DNA of 64,000 nt from assembly GCF_004116625.1 (NCBI RefSeq), contig NZ_NXIE01000002.1:372001-436000 (forward strand), given 5' to 3'. Source of the DNA: Halarcobacter mediterraneus (GTDB lineage Bacteria > Campylobacterota > Campylobacteria > Campylobacterales > Arcobacteraceae). Below are positions 16,823 through 26,628 of this stretch, one piece after another. Position 1 is the stretch's first letter. The number at the start of each line of letters is the position of its first letter. The notes under the pieces are model-generated. The model searched no databases. It saw only the letters and a program-made list of their open reading frames with translations, and was not told the DNA's origin. Made by a program: the position numbers and the translations under genes.

Positions 16823-17670
16823 TAAAAATTAACCTTGTTTAATAGATACTTAACTTCATTATTTTGAATTTGAATTATACTAAAAAACTCTTCAAATTTA
16901 ACTATATACTTTCCATCATCTTTATTTTCTAAAAACTCTAAAGATATTTTTTTACCATTTTCAAAAAAACTTTTTTCTCCGGTATAAGTATTTTCTTTCA
17001 AGTCTAAAAAATCAATGGGATTTAAATCTTTTTCATTTTCATAAAAAAACATTCCCTCATTTATCCTATTTAGATAAGAAAGTGTTCCTTTAACATCTAA
17101 CTTTTTTAAAAGAATTTGAGCTAAACTTCTTATATATGAGCCTTCACTAACAGTAGCCTCAAAAGTTATGAAAGGATGCTTATAGGAAATAAATCTTGTA
17201 TCAAATACTTCCATAAAAGTTTTTTTCATATCTATACTTTTGCCTTCTCTTGCTAAGTCATATGCTCTTTTACCATCTATTTTTTTTGCTGAAAACTTTG
17301 GAGGATAATATTCATGTACTTTTACTAAGTTTTTAATTTCTTCTTTAATATGAGCTTTACTTAATACTTTTTCATTTTTTATAGTAATTATATTTTCAAT
17401 ATCTAAAGACTCTGATGTAGTTCCCAACCAAATCACAGCTCTATACGTTTTAGGAGTTTTTTTTAGATAATTAAAAAGCTTGGAATATTGTCCAAAAGCA
17501 ACAATTAGACATCCACAAGCAAAGGGGTCTAAAGTACCTGAAAAACCTGCTTTTTTATTTTTATATTTTCTTTTTATTTCATTTAAATATGAATTCGAAC
17601 TTCTAAATATTGGTTTGTTAACAACAATTAATTTATTTAATGGTTTATTGTCATAAAGTCTTTTCTGCAT
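16822..17670 (-). CDS. truB: tRNA pseudouridine-55 synthase TruB
   Basis: A 282-residue enzyme that makes pseudouridine 55 in the T-loop of tRNAs. The catalytic Asp is in GFSGTLDPFACGCLIVAFG near residue 47. The KTYRAVIWLG strand and the EGSYIRSLAQ motif near residue 170 are also typical. It lies 6 bases after uvrD and overlaps ispE by one base. Length is normal for the shorter epsilonproteobacterial form. Confidence 0.95.
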   Translation of the reverse strand: MQKRLYDNKPLNKLIVVNKPIFRSSNSYLNEIKRKYKNKKAGFSGTLDPFACGCLIVAFGQYSKLFNYLKKTPKTYRAVIWLGTTSESLDIENIITIKNEKVLSKAHIKEEIKNLVKVHEYYPPKFSAKKIDGKRAYDLAREGKSIDMKKTFMEVFDTRFISYKHPFITFEATVSEGSYIRSLAQILLKKLDVKGTLSYLNRINEGMFFYENEKDLNPIDFLDLKENTYTGEKSFFENGKKISLEFLENKDDGKYIVKFEEFFSIIQIQNNEVKYLLNKVNF

Positions 17671-17676
17671 AATTAT

Positions 17677-19731
17677 TTATATCTTCTCAACAAAACTTGA
17701 AAGGATATCTCTTCTTTGACCACCAAAATTTATTGTAAGTTTATAATCTTTTCCAGCTTTAGTAGCTTTTTGTACTCTTCCCATCCCAAAAATTTTATGT
17801 TGTACTAAATCACCTTTTTTGTATGCTGAAGTCTTTTCTATAGTTAAACTTCCTTTTATTAAGCCACTTTCACTTAAAAACCTACTTTTTAATAAAGATG
17901 CTCTTTTCCCTTTATAAAATCTTGAATGAACAAAAGATAAGGTCAAGTTATCCATAGCTCTAGTAATTGCAACATACCCCAATCTTCTTTCTTCTTCAAT
18001 ATCACTTCCATCTCCAATAATTGGGAAGAAACCTTCTTCCAGACCAATTATAAATAAATGTTTATACTCTAAACCTTTTGATGAATGTATACTCATCATA
18101 GAAACTGCTTGTTCAGTAAGTTCACTTTGCTCTGATTCTAAAGCAATTTCATTTAAAAAATCATCCAAGTCTAAATGAGGATTTTGAATAAAAAAATCTC
18201 TTATATATCCATAAAACTCATCAACATTCGCTTGTCTATCAAAACCATCAGGAACATTATCATATGAGGCCCTATAATCAAAAGTTTCTTCGAACATATC
18301 TAAAAATTTCATTTTTGATTCATCTAAAATTTCTTTTAAGTCCATTATTGAAGCCATAAAAACTTTTAGAGTTCTTGAATTTTTCTTTCCAACAATTTTT
18401 GCTAAATCATCAGGCTCTAGTTCTTCAATCAATGAAAAAATAGGTTTTTTTGTTTCAATTGATTTTGCATCTAGTTTTTCAATAGTTGTTTTTCCAATAC
18501 CTCTTTTAGGCTTGTTCACTATTCTTTTAAAAGAAAAGTTATCTGTAGTATTTGTTAAAATTCTAAAATAAGCAATTAAATCTTTAATTTCTGCTCTTTC
18601 ATAGAATTTCATTCCACCAATTAGTCTATAATTTAGTCCGGCTTTGTTAAAGCCTTCTTCTAAGGATCTTGAAAGTGCATTTACTCTAAATAAAATTGCC
18701 ATATCTTTTGCACTTTCACCTTGAGCTAAAAGTTTATTAATATCATCTATAATTTTTCTTGTTTCTTCATTTTCATCTGAAGATTCATAAACTTTTATTT
18801 TATCGCCTTCTTTTCTAGTTCCTATTAATTTTTTACCTAATCTATCTCTATTATGTTCTATTAGTTGATTAGCATGATTTAAAATAGTATTTGTTGAACG
18901 ATAGTTTTCTTCTAATTTTACAACTTTTGTTCCCTTGAAATAATCTGCAAAATTTAAAATATTTTTTATGGTTGCACCTCTCCATCCATAAATAGATTGG
19001 TCGTCATCACCTACAACACACAAATTATTATGAGTTGTACATAGTTTTTTTAAAAGTTTATATTGAAGCTCATTTGTATCTTGATACTCATCAACCATAA
19101 CATATTGATATTTTTGACTTATTTGTTCTGCTAAATTTTCATTCTTTTCTAATATTTTATAAGGTAACAGTAATAAGTCATCAAAGTCAACTAAATTATT
19201 TTTAAGTAAGTATGCTTCATATTTTTCATAAACATCTGCAATTTGTTGATATATTTTAAGTTGAGCACTTTGCTTAGCTTCACTAGGACTTATTAAGGTA
19301 TTTTTATATTTTGAAATTTCACCTACTAAAAGTGAAGTAGTAATTTCTTTGTCTATATTTTTTAGTATTCTTTTTTTATCATCAGTATCTATAATTATAA
19401 AGTTATTCCTTCTATCTAATTCACTCATATGAAATTTTAAAAATAATAATCCAAACTTATGAAAAGTACAAAGTAGTGGAGGAGTATTTACAATACTTGT
19501 ATCTATCATTGAGTATGCTCTTTCTCTCATCTCTGTTGCAGCTTTATTTGTAAATGTTAATGTAAGGATTGAACTAGGGTCAATTCCTATAGATATCAAA
19601 TAAGCAAGCCTTGTTGTAATTGTTTTTGTTTTACCAGAACCTGCACCTGCTAGAATCAGTAAAGAACCATCAATATGCTGGGCAGCTTCCTTTTGAGATT
19701 CATTTAGAGATGACAAAGAATTTTCTAACAT
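17677..19731 (-). CDS. uvrD: UvrD/PcrA/Rep-family DNA helicase
   Basis: A 684-residue superfamily 1A helicase. Motifs seen in order are the Q motif LNESQKEAAQ, Walker A AGAGSGKTKTI near residue 30, motif Ia TLTFTNKAATEM, motif II VDEYQDTN near residue 220, motif III VGDDDQSIYGWRGA, motif IV LEENYRST, motif V MSIHSSKGLEYKHLF near residue 550, and motif VI YVAITRAMDNL. The C-terminal tail has a small Tudor-like segment (YKKGDLVQHKIFGMGRV) seen in UvrD/PcrA. It acts in nucleotide excision repair and clearing of RecA filaments. It lacks a nuclease domain, so it is not AddA. Confidence 0.95.
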   Translation of the reverse strand: MLENSLSSLNESQKEAAQHIDGSLLILAGAGSGKTKTITTRLAYLISIGIDPSSILTLTFTNKAATEMRERAYSMIDTSIVNTPPLLCTFHKFGLLFLKFHMSELDRRNNFIIIDTDDKKRILKNIDKEITTSLLVGEISKYKNTLISPSEAKQSAQLKIYQQIADVYEKYEAYLLKNNLVDFDDLLLLPYKILEKNENLAEQISQKYQYVMVDEYQDTNELQYKLLKKLCTTHNNLCVVGDDDQSIYGWRGATIKNILNFADYFKGTKVVKLEENYRSTNTILNHANQLIEHNRDRLGKKLIGTRKEGDKIKVYESSDENEETRKIIDDINKLLAQGESAKDMAILFRVNALSRSLEEGFNKAGLNYRLIGGMKFYERAEIKDLIAYFRILTNTTDNFSFKRIVNKPKRGIGKTTIEKLDAKSIETKKPIFSLIEELEPDDLAKIVGKKNSRTLKVFMASIMDLKEILDESKMKFLDMFEETFDYRASYDNVPDGFDRQANVDEFYGYIRDFFIQNPHLDLDDFLNEIALESEQSELTEQAVSMMSIHSSKGLEYKHLFIIGLEEGFFPIIGDGSDIEEERRLGYVAITRAMDNLTLSFVHSRFYKGKRASLLKSRFLSESGLIKGSLTIEKTSAYKKGDLVQHKIFGMGRVQKATKAGKDYKLTINFGGQRRDILSSFVEKI

Positions 19732-19836
19732 TTCTACTCCATAATTACACTAAATTTTATAGTATTAATATATAGTATAGCATATTTTGTATAAAACCTG
19801 CTGTTCTTAATTTTTTTATTTATAAATAAATGTTAT

Positions 19837-19842
19837 TATAAT
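19837..19842 (+). promoter_or_regulatory. Candidate -10 element of the LysR gene
   Basis: TATAAT 26 bases upstream of the ATG, with T-rich tracts before it. The divergent uvrD gene probably uses one of the TATACT/TATAAA-like elements near 19760-19785. Confidence 0.4.
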
Positions 19843-19868
19843 CATTAATTTTTTTAAAGGCTAAAATA

Positions 19869-20768
19869 ATGTTAACAGATTTTGCAAAACTAGAAACTTT
19901 TTTAACAGTCGTCAGAGAAAAGTCTTTTTCAAAAGCCTCTGCAAAATTGGGTATTTCTCAACCAGCTGTTACTCAACAAATGAAATATATAGAAGAATAC
20001 CTTGATGTTCAAGTAGTAGATAGAAAGAAAAATGGGATTAGACTTACAAAAGAAGGTCAAATGCTTTATAGTATTGCACAAAAGATAGAAAGATGTGTAA
20101 ACAATGGAGAAAAAGAGTTATTAAAAATAATGAACAAAGATGTAACTTTCCTTTTTGGAGCATCTTTTATTATAGGAAATTATATTCTTCCAAGATTTTT
20201 AAATAATTTAAAAGAAAATATTAACAATGATGTATCAATTAATGTTTCGGTTTCACATAAAGCAATAGAAGATTTATTAGATAAAAAGATTGATATGGCA
20301 TTAGTTGAAAATCATATACCAGATGATGATATTATATATAGAGAATGGATGGATGATGAAATTGTAATATTTTCAAATCAGCCATTACCTTCAAAAGCAA
20401 AAGCAAGTGATTTATTATCATATAAATGGGTATGTAGAAATCCAGATTCACATACAAGACTAATTTTTAAAGAATCTTTGGATAAGGCAAACTATCCTGA
20501 CTGTGATACTTTTGATGTTACAAGTGAAGTTACAAGTGCAACAACTATAGTTCAAACTGTTTTACATTCAAATAAAGAAGAAAGACCTACTGTTTCTATT
20601 GTATCAAGAAATGCTATTGAATCATTACTTAAAGCTGGAGCTTTATATGAATCAAGAATAGGAAATCATAAAATGTCTAGAAAATTATATATTGCATATA
20701 GAAAAGATAGAAAACATGATGCTTTTATAGAAAATGTTGTTGATTATCTTCTTAAGATAAAAGGATAA
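19869..20768 (+). CDS. LysR-family transcriptional regulator
   Basis: A 299-residue protein with the LysR winged helix-turn-helix at the N-terminus (SFSKASAKLGISQPAVTQQM near residue 19) and a periplasmic-binding-like effector domain from residue 90. The HTH is in canonical register, so DNA binding is likely. It is divergent from uvrD, with a 137-bp intergenic region, and is followed by a terminator and a convergent gene. The regulated genes cannot be inferred from the neighbourhood. It is not adjacent to the aromatic cluster. Confidence 0.9.
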   Translation: MLTDFAKLETFLTVVREKSFSKASAKLGISQPAVTQQMKYIEEYLDVQVVDRKKNGIRLTKEGQMLYSIAQKIERCVNNGEKELLKIMNKDVTFLFGASFIIGNYILPRFLNNLKENINNDVSINVSVSHKAIEDLLDKKIDMALVENHIPDDDIIYREWMDDEIVIFSNQPLPSKAKASDLLSYKWVCRNPDSHTRLIFKESLDKANYPDCDTFDVTSEVTSATTIVQTVLHSNKEERPTVSIVSRNAIESLLKAGALYESRIGNHKMSRKLYIAYRKDRKHDAFIENVVDYLLKIKG

Positions 20769-20797
20769 GACTAAGAATAACTTAGCTTATCTTTTTT
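20764..20797 (+). terminator. Terminator between the LysR gene and the radical SAM gene
   Basis: Left arm GATAAGACTAAG (20764-20775), loop AATAA, right arm CTTAGCTTATC (20781-20791) with one bulged A, then six T. The LysR stop codon is inside the left arm. It separates convergent genes. Confidence 0.85.
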
Positions 20798-21794
20798 AGT
20801 ATTTTAAACCCTCTTTTAATAAAGCTTTTCTTATTTTAAAAATTTGTTCATGTTTATTTTTACACCACATTGGTGCTAATAAAGAACTATCTTCTATTCC
20901 AGCAGTTATTCTTTGAACAGAAATATTTTCAGGAAGTTTCTTTATTGATTTAACAACTGTATCAATATATAAATCTTCACTAATTGGAGTAAAAAGACCT
21001 TTTTTATATTGTTTTGTTAAAAGAGTATTTTTTACTACATATAAAGGATGAAATTTTATTGAATCCACTTTTAGCTTTACTGTTTCTTCAAAAGTTTTAA
21101 GCATCATTTCTTGATTTTCATCAGGAAGTCCATAAATTAAATGTCCACAAACATTTAAGCCTTTTTCTTTTGTTCTTTTTATCCAATACCTCATATTGGA
21201 AGCATCATCTCCACGATTTATTTTTTCTAAAGTTTCATCATAAAAAGATTGAATTCCATATTCAACCCAAATTTCTTTATCTTTGGATAAATCAACTAAA
21301 AAATCTAAAATTTCATCAGTCATACAATCTGTTCTAGTACCAATTGATAATCCCATAACATTTTCAAAAGATAATGCCTTTGTATATAAAGCTTTTAAAG
21401 TTTCAATTGGAGCATAAGTATTTGTAAAGGATTGAAAATATACAAGATATTTTTTTACACCAAACTTATTTGACAACCTATCTTTTGTAGCATTAAATTG
21501 CATTTCTAATTGTTTTAATTGATTTTCTAAAAAAGGATTCTCTTTTATATTTGGATTCAATTTAAACTTAGGTTTCTTTTCTTGAAGATTAGGAGAAAAA
21601 GAATCATTTTCACAAAAGGTACAACCACCTTTTGCCACTGTCCCATCAATATTTGGACAGGTGAAACCACCTATTGAAATTGGAACTTTATATACTTTAT
21701 GTCCAAATTTATTTTTAAAGTATCTTCCTATAGTAAGTACATTCTTTGTTTTTTGTCTTTTTAAATTTTTATTTTGTAACGAAATAGTCACCAT
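20796..21794 (-). CDS. TIGR01212/YhcC-family radical SAM protein
   Basis: A protein of about 332 residues. The radical SAM cluster is in GFTCPNIDGTVAKGGCTFCE near residue 46. The first Cys is separated by a longer than usual spacer from the C-x-x-C pair, as in the YhcC family. Other conserved parts are KYLVYFQSFTNTYAP and GLSIGTRTDCMTDE. An elongator-protein-like function is assumed for the family but its substrate is unknown. I chose the ATG at 21794. A TTG at 21797 is also possible, and either way the start lies inside the last codons of purF, which suggests translational coupling. Confidence 0.85.
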   Translation of the reverse strand: MVTISLQNKNLKRQKTKNVLTIGRYFKNKFGHKVYKVPISIGGFTCPNIDGTVAKGGCTFCENDSFSPNLQEKKPKFKLNPNIKENPFLENQLKQLEMQFNATKDRLSNKFGVKKYLVYFQSFTNTYAPIETLKALYTKALSFENVMGLSIGTRTDCMTDEILDFLVDLSKDKEIWVEYGIQSFYDETLEKINRGDDASNMRYWIKRTKEKGLNVCGHLIYGLPDENQEMMLKTFEETVKLKVDSIKFHPLYVVKNTLLTKQYKKGLFTPISEDLYIDTVVKSIKKLPENISVQRITAGIEDSSLLAPMWCKNKHEQIFKIRKALLKEGLKY

Positions 21795-23118
21795 CAAAAC
21801 TTTCTAAAGCATAATTTGTATCATTACCTATTGAATTCTTTAAATCATCAATAGATAAGTATTCTAAAGTATCAGCTTCTATATATTCACATATTTCATC
21901 TTTTGTCATTCTATGAGAAATTAATTCATCTTGATTTGGAGTATCTATTCCATAATAACAAGGAAATTTGATTTCTGGGCTAGCTACTCTAAAATGAACC
22001 TCTTTTGCCCCTGCTTCTTTTAGCATTTTAACAATTCTTTTAGAAGTTGTTCCTCTAACTACTGAATCATCAATTACCAACAAAGATTTACCAGTAATAA
22101 GTGATTTCATAGGAGAAAGTTTCATCTTAACTTTCATATTTCTCATTTCTTGTGTCGGTTCAATAAATGTTCTTCCAACATAATGATTTCTAATAATTCC
22201 ATACTCAAAAGGTATTCCACTTTGAGCAGCATATCCAAGAGCAGCTGGAACACCAGAATCAGGAACAGGAATAACCATATCTGCTTTAATTGAATTATTT
22301 ACATCATTTTTAGCAAGGGTTTTCCCCATATCTTCTCTTGTTCTATATACATTTTTTCCATTTATTACAGAATCTGGTCTTGCAAAATAAACATATTCAA
22401 AAGCACAAGGTCTATACTCTGGTTCAAATAATTGAATTGACTCAGGCTCATCATGCCCTTCAGCAAATATTAGCATCTCTCCAGGCTTTACATCTCTTAT
22501 AAAATCAGCATCAACCAAATCAAAAGCACAAGTCTCACTTGCAACAATGTATCCACCAGACTTTAATCTACCTAAAGATAAAGGTCTAATTCCATACCTA
22601 TCTCTAATAACAAACTGCTTTGATCTTGATTGAATTATAAAGCAATAAGCTCCAATAGTTTTATCTAGAGCTTCCCTTATTCTATCTCTTAATCTGTCTT
22701 TTGTATTTTTTGCTATTAAGTGTATTAAATTTTCAGTATCCATTCCTGTTTGAAAAATAGCACCTTGCTCTATAAGTTCATTTCTAACTTGATCTTTATT
22801 TATAAGATTTCCATTATGAACTATAGAAATTTCTCCAAGTTTATATTTTGCAAAAACAGGCTGAGCGTCTAAAATTGAATCTCCACCAGCAGTAGAATAT
22901 CGATTATGACCAATTGCCATATTACCTTTTAAGTACTCTAAAGCTTCATTATTAAAAACTTCAGAAACTAATCCTCTATCTTTTTTAGTATATATCTTTC
23001 CACCACATGAAGAAGAGATACCAGTTGCTTCCTGACCTCTATGTTGCATTGAAAATAAAGCTAAAGAAGCTAATCTTGCTGCATTATCATTTCCATAAAT
23101 CCCAACAATTGCACACAT
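21769..23118 (-). CDS. purF: Amidophosphoribosyltransferase PurF
   Basis: A 449-residue enzyme for the first step of purine synthesis, converting PRPP and glutamine to phosphoribosylamine. The sequence starts M-C-A-I-V-G-I, so after Met removal Cys is the N-terminal nucleophile of the glutaminase and no long propeptide is present. The PRPP-binding loop is VIDDSVVRGTTSKR near residue 350. Conserved glutaminase blocks include MQHRGQEATGI and GHNRYSTAG. It overlaps the radical SAM gene by about 26 bases. Confidence 0.97.
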   Translation of the reverse strand: MCAIVGIYGNDNAARLASLALFSMQHRGQEATGISSSCGGKIYTKKDRGLVSEVFNNEALEYLKGNMAIGHNRYSTAGGDSILDAQPVFAKYKLGEISIVHNGNLINKDQVRNELIEQGAIFQTGMDTENLIHLIAKNTKDRLRDRIREALDKTIGAYCFIIQSRSKQFVIRDRYGIRPLSLGRLKSGGYIVASETCAFDLVDADFIRDVKPGEMLIFAEGHDEPESIQLFEPEYRPCAFEYVYFARPDSVINGKNVYRTREDMGKTLAKNDVNNSIKADMVIPVPDSGVPAALGYAAQSGIPFEYGIIRNHYVGRTFIEPTQEMRNMKVKMKLSPMKSLITGKSLLVIDDSVVRGTTSKRIVKMLKEAGAKEVHFRVASPEIKFPCYYGIDTPNQDELISHRMTKDEICEYIEADTLEYLSIDDLKNSIGNDTNYALESFDGDYFVTK

Positions 23119-23140
23119 TTATTTTAACCTTTTAGAAAAA

Positions 23141-23175
23141 AAGAAGTGAACTTTATGCGCATAAATCTCTTCTTT
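23141..23175 (-). terminator. Probable terminator between dapB and purF
   Basis: Contains the perfect 14-bp palindrome TTTATGCGCATAAA (23152-23165) within a longer imperfect inverted repeat (AAGAAG / CTTCTT ends), followed on the minus strand by a run of seven T. It fits a terminator for trxB-dapB, but the central palindrome could equally be a protein-binding site before purF. Confidence 0.55.
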
Positions 23176-23199
23176 TCTTCTTAATATAAATTTAATTTT

Positions 23200-23973
23200 T
23201 TATAGACCTAAACAGTCATTAATAGAATAAAGTCCTGGCTCTTGATTTACAAGCCATTTTGCTGCTTTGATAGCACCTTTTGAGAAAGTATTTCTTGCAG
23301 TTGCTGTATGATGAAGCTCTATAAATTCACCATCATTATATAATCCAACTGTATGTCTTCCAACTATATCTCCACCTCTTAGACTCATTACACCAATTTC
23401 ATCTTTTGTTCTTGCACCAATTTCACCATCTCTACCAGAAACTCTAACTTTATCCAAGTCTAAGTCTCTAGCACGAGCTGCATGTTCTGCTAAAGTTAAA
23501 GCTGTCCCTGAAGGAGAATCAATTTTATGTCTATGATGTTGTTCAACAATTTCACAATCAAACTCTTTTAATGCTTTACTTGCTAAAGTTACAAGTTTAT
23601 TTAAAACTGCAACTCCTAAACTCATATTTGTTGCATAAAGAATTGGTACTTTTTTAGATGCTTCAATAAGTAAATTTTGTTGATGCTTATTAAAACCTGT
23701 AGTTGCAATAACTAAAGGTTTATTTCCACCATTTTCAACAACTTCTTCAAGTAGGCTTTGAGTAGCAACAGGAACAGAAAAATCAATAACAACATCACAA
23801 GAATCTAATAATATTTTCATCTCATTTGTAACAACTGTATTTTCAGGAATACTTTTAGTCAATTTACTAGAAACATAACAAGCTGATAACTTTGCTTCAT
23901 TATCAAGTTCTAAATCATCTATTAAAAGAGAACCTACTCTACCTGTACTACCTAAAATACCTACATTTAACAT
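23200..23973 (-). CDS. dapB: 4-hydroxy-tetrahydrodipicolinate reductase DapB
   Basis: A 257-residue NAD(P)H-dependent reductase of lysine and diaminopimelate synthesis. The nucleotide loop GILGSTGRVGSLL is at the N-terminus, the catalytic/substrate block EQHHRHKIDSPSGTAL is near residue 147, and the hydride-side motif ATTGFNKHQ is near residue 95. It lies 20 bases after trxB and is likely co-transcribed with it. lysA at 62077 acts later in the same pathway. Confidence 0.97.
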   Translation of the reverse strand: MLNVGILGSTGRVGSLLIDDLELDNEAKLSACYVSSKLTKSIPENTVVTNEMKILLDSCDVVIDFSVPVATQSLLEEVVENGGNKPLVIATTGFNKHQQNLLIEASKKVPILYATNMSLGVAVLNKLVTLASKALKEFDCEIVEQHHRHKIDSPSGTALTLAEHAARARDLDLDKVRVSGRDGEIGARTKDEIGVMSLRGGDIVGRHTVGLYNDGEFIELHHTATARNTFSKGAIKAAKWLVNQEPGLYSINDCLGL

Positions 23974-23993
23974 CTAATTTATCCTTTTTAAGA

Positions 23994-24923
23994 TTATCCA
24001 ATATATTCAATAATATTAACAGCTGCTGTTGCACCATCACCTGCTGCACATACAACTTGTTTTGCTGCATCTATTCTTACATCTCCTGCAGCATAAAGAC
24101 CTGGAACTGAAGTTTTCATTTTAAGATCAACAATTACTTCTCCTTGTTCATTTACATCACAAAGAAAAGAACCATCTTCTTGTTTTAAAGGATCATTAAG
24201 TACATCTCTACCAACAAAAACAAATACACCTGGAACATCAAGTTGTCTTGTTTCATCAGATTCTTTTGATTTTACAATTAAACCTGTTACCCCTGTATTA
24301 TCACCAATAACTTCTTCAACTGTAACATTAGTAACTTCTTCAATATTCTCACAAGCTTTCATATGTTCAATTGTACTTGGAGCTGCTCTATAAGTATCTC
24401 TTCTATGTACTAAATATACTTTTGAACAAATTTTAGAAAGGTACACTGCTTCTTCTAATGCTGAATCTCCACCACCAATTAAAGCAACTTCTTTATTTTT
24501 ATAGAAAAATCCATCACAAGTAGCACAAGTAGAAATACCTTTTCCAAAAAATTCATCTTCACCTTTAAATCCAGCTCTTCTTGGTACTGAACCTGTAGCT
24601 AATAAAACACTTTTTGCTTCTTGAGTTTTACCATCTCCTGTAGTTATAGTAAAGATATCACCTTCTTTTGTAACATTTGTAACTTGATTCATTTCATGTT
24701 TTAAACCAAATTTCATTGCTTGAGCAGGCCAGTTTTCCATAAGTTCCATCCCTGTAACTACTTCAGCTTGACCTGGATAATTTTCTATTTCACTACTTCC
24801 TGTAATTTGTCCTCCTGGCATTCCCATTTCGAACATTGTTACATTATTTAAACCACCTCTAGTTGCATATAAACCTGCTGTTAAGCCAGCTGGTCCTCCA
24901 CCAATAATTGCTAAATCTAACAT
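23994..24923 (-). CDS. trxB: Thioredoxin-disulfide reductase
   Basis: A 309-residue flavoprotein. The FAD-binding [18 protein letters not shown] is at the N-terminus, the redox pair C-A-T-C-D is near residue 135, the NADPH-binding [14 protein letters not shown] near residue 152, and the second FAD motif GVFVFVG with YAAGDVR near the C-terminus. It reduces thioredoxin with NADPH. A standard low-molecular-weight bacterial TrxB. Confidence 0.96.
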   Translation of the reverse strand: MLDLAIIGGGPAGLTAGLYATRGGLNNVTMFEMGMPGGQITGSSEIENYPGQAEVVTGMELMENWPAQAMKFGLKHEMNQVTNVTKEGDIFTITTGDGKTQEAKSVLLATGSVPRRAGFKGEDEFFGKGISTCATCDGFFYKNKEVALIGGGDSALEEAVYLSKICSKVYLVHRRDTYRAAPSTIEHMKACENIEEVTNVTVEEVIGDNTGVTGLIVKSKESDETRQLDVPGVFVFVGRDVLNDPLKQEDGSFLCDVNEQGEVIVDLKMKTSVPGLYAAGDVRIDAAKQVVCAAGDGATAAVNIIEYIG

Positions 24924-25014
24924 AGTATAATCCTTTCTATCATTTAATATACTAAAATGAAAATAAATACCTTCAGTGTTCTAAGGGCATAATAATACTA
25001 AACTTTTATTAAGT

Positions 25015-25133
25015 CTTAGTTTAACTAAGTAAATGATAATCTTTTTCTTTTAGTAATTTTTATCGTATTAAACAATAATATATCTGAATTATAGCTTTGA
25101 ATAAAATAGGTGTTGATTTTTTTTTAACTAAGT
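25015..25133. repeat. Palindrome and repeated TTAACTAAGT motif between trxB and the AGCS gene
   Basis: A 15-bp palindrome with 7-bp arms (CTTAGTT-T-AACTAAG) sits at 25015-25029. TTAACTAAGT from it occurs again at 25124-25133, 39 bases before the AGCS start. This could be an operator pair or chance in AT-rich DNA. No -10 element stands out for the downstream gene. Confidence 0.3.
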
Positions 25134-25171
25134 CTAAGATAAGATAAAAGGTTTATGTTTAGGAGAAAAAA

Positions 25172-26500
25172 TTGGAAACATTAGAAAAAATTATATCTGT
25201 AAGTTCAAACTTTGTTTGGGGAGTACCGATGTTAATATTACTTGTTGGTACAGGTCTTTTTTTAACTATTAGATTAAAAGGTATGCAATTTTGGGCTTTA
25301 GGTCATGCCTTAAAATTAATTTTCACAAAAGAAAAAGATGCAAAAGGAGATATTTCTCACTTTCAAGCATTAATGACAGCACTTGCAGCAACTGTAGGAA
25401 TTGGAAATATTGTTGGTGTTGCAACTGCAATTACTTTTGGAGGTCCTGGAGCCGTATTCTGGATGTGGGTAACAGGTTTAGTTGGGATGGCAACAAAATA
25501 TTCTGAAGCAATCTTAGCTGTAAAGTATAGAGAAAAAGGTAAAAACGGTTATAAAGGTGGTCCCATGTATTACCTTTCAAAAGGTTTAAATATGCCAAGA
25601 CTTGCTTTTGCCTTTGCTTTATTTACTATACTTGCTTCATTTGGTATTGGAAATATGACTCAATCAAACGCTATTTCTAATGCATTAAGTGCACAATTTG
25701 ATACACCAACATGGTTAACAGGGATAGTTCTTTTAACAATTACTTCTTTTGTTGTTATTGGAGGAATTAAATCTATTGGAAAAACTACTTCTTTTCTAAT
25801 TCCTTTTATGATAATAGTATATTTAGGAACTTCATTTATAGTTATATTTACAAATCTAGATAAAGTTGCTGATGCTTTTGGATTAATATTTTATCATGCC
25901 TTTAATCCTATTGCAGCAGGAGGAGGATTTGCTGGAGTTGCTGTTGCTGCTGCCATTAGATATGGTATAGCAAGAGGTGTGTTTTCAAATGAATCAGGAC
26001 TTGGTTCTGCACCAATTGCAGCAGCTGCTGCAAAAACAAATGATCCTGCAAAACAAGCTTTAGTATCAATGACACAAACCTTTATTGATACTCTTGTTGT
26101 TTGTACAATGACAGCTTTAATTATTTTAATGGCTCCACTTTGGACGCAAGGAATAAATGCAGGAGAATTAACACTAAAAAGTTTTCAATATTTTTTAGGT
26201 GATTATGGAGCTTTAGTTATAGTTATTGCAACTGTTTTATTTGGATATTCTACTATTTTAGGTTGGTCTTATTATGGAGAAAGAGCTTTTGAATATATTT
26301 TTGGAGACAAATCAGTAAAATTATATAGAATTGTATTTGTAAGTTTTATTGTTGTTGGAGCAATGACAGAATTAAAAGTAGTATGGAACTTTTCAGATTT
26401 AGCAAATGGACTTATGGCTATACCAAACTTAATTGCATTACTATTGCTATCTAAAATAGTTTCAGAAGAAACAAATAAATATTTTAAAGAAAGAAAATAA
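25172..26500 (+). CDS. AGCS-family sodium:alanine/glycine symporter
   Basis: A 442-residue membrane protein of the alanine or glycine:cation symporter family. Family motifs are ALAATVGIGNIVGVATAI near residue 70, GPGAVFWMWVTGLVGMATKYSEA near residue 90, and SNESGLGSAPIAAAAAK near residue 275. About ten to eleven helices. The start is TTG at 25172 behind an AGGAG site with 6 bases spacing. It probably takes up an amino acid with Na+; substrate within the family is unknown. Confidence 0.93.
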   Translation: METLEKIISVSSNFVWGVPMLILLVGTGLFLTIRLKGMQFWALGHALKLIFTKEKDAKGDISHFQALMTALAATVGIGNIVGVATAITFGGPGAVFWMWVTGLVGMATKYSEAILAVKYREKGKNGYKGGPMYYLSKGLNMPRLAFAFALFTILASFGIGNMTQSNAISNALSAQFDTPTWLTGIVLLTITSFVVIGGIKSIGKTTSFLIPFMIIVYLGTSFIVIFTNLDKVADAFGLIFYHAFNPIAAGGGFAGVAVAAAIRYGIARGVFSNESGLGSAPIAAAAAKTNDPAKQALVSMTQTFIDTLVVCTMTALIILMAPLWTQGINAGELTLKSFQYFLGDYGALVIVIATVLFGYSTILGWSYYGERAFEYIFGDKSVKLYRIVFVSFIVVGAMTELKVVWNFSDLANGLMAIPNLIALLLLSKIVSEETNKYFKERK

Positions 26501-26516
26501 GAAAATAAAAAAATAA

Positions 26517-26543
26517 AAAAGAGGTTTATCTCTTTCCTCTTTT
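26517..26543 (+). terminator. Possible terminator after the AGCS gene
   Basis: AAAAGAGG (26517-26524) pairs with CCTCTTTT (26536-26543), or AAAGAG with CTCTTT in an alternative shorter hairpin. The downstream T-run is modest. Confidence 0.5.
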
Positions 26544-26628
26544 AATTTTATAGGAGTATAAACTTTAAATAAACTTGGCTAAATGAACTTTACGTTAAAA
26601 TAAAATTAAATTTAATACGGATGTTTAT

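Noticed and set aside
17677-19731. The helicase as AddA, partner of AddB
   Set aside because: It lacks the C-terminal PD-(D/E)XK nuclease domain and has UvrD/PcrA length and tail.
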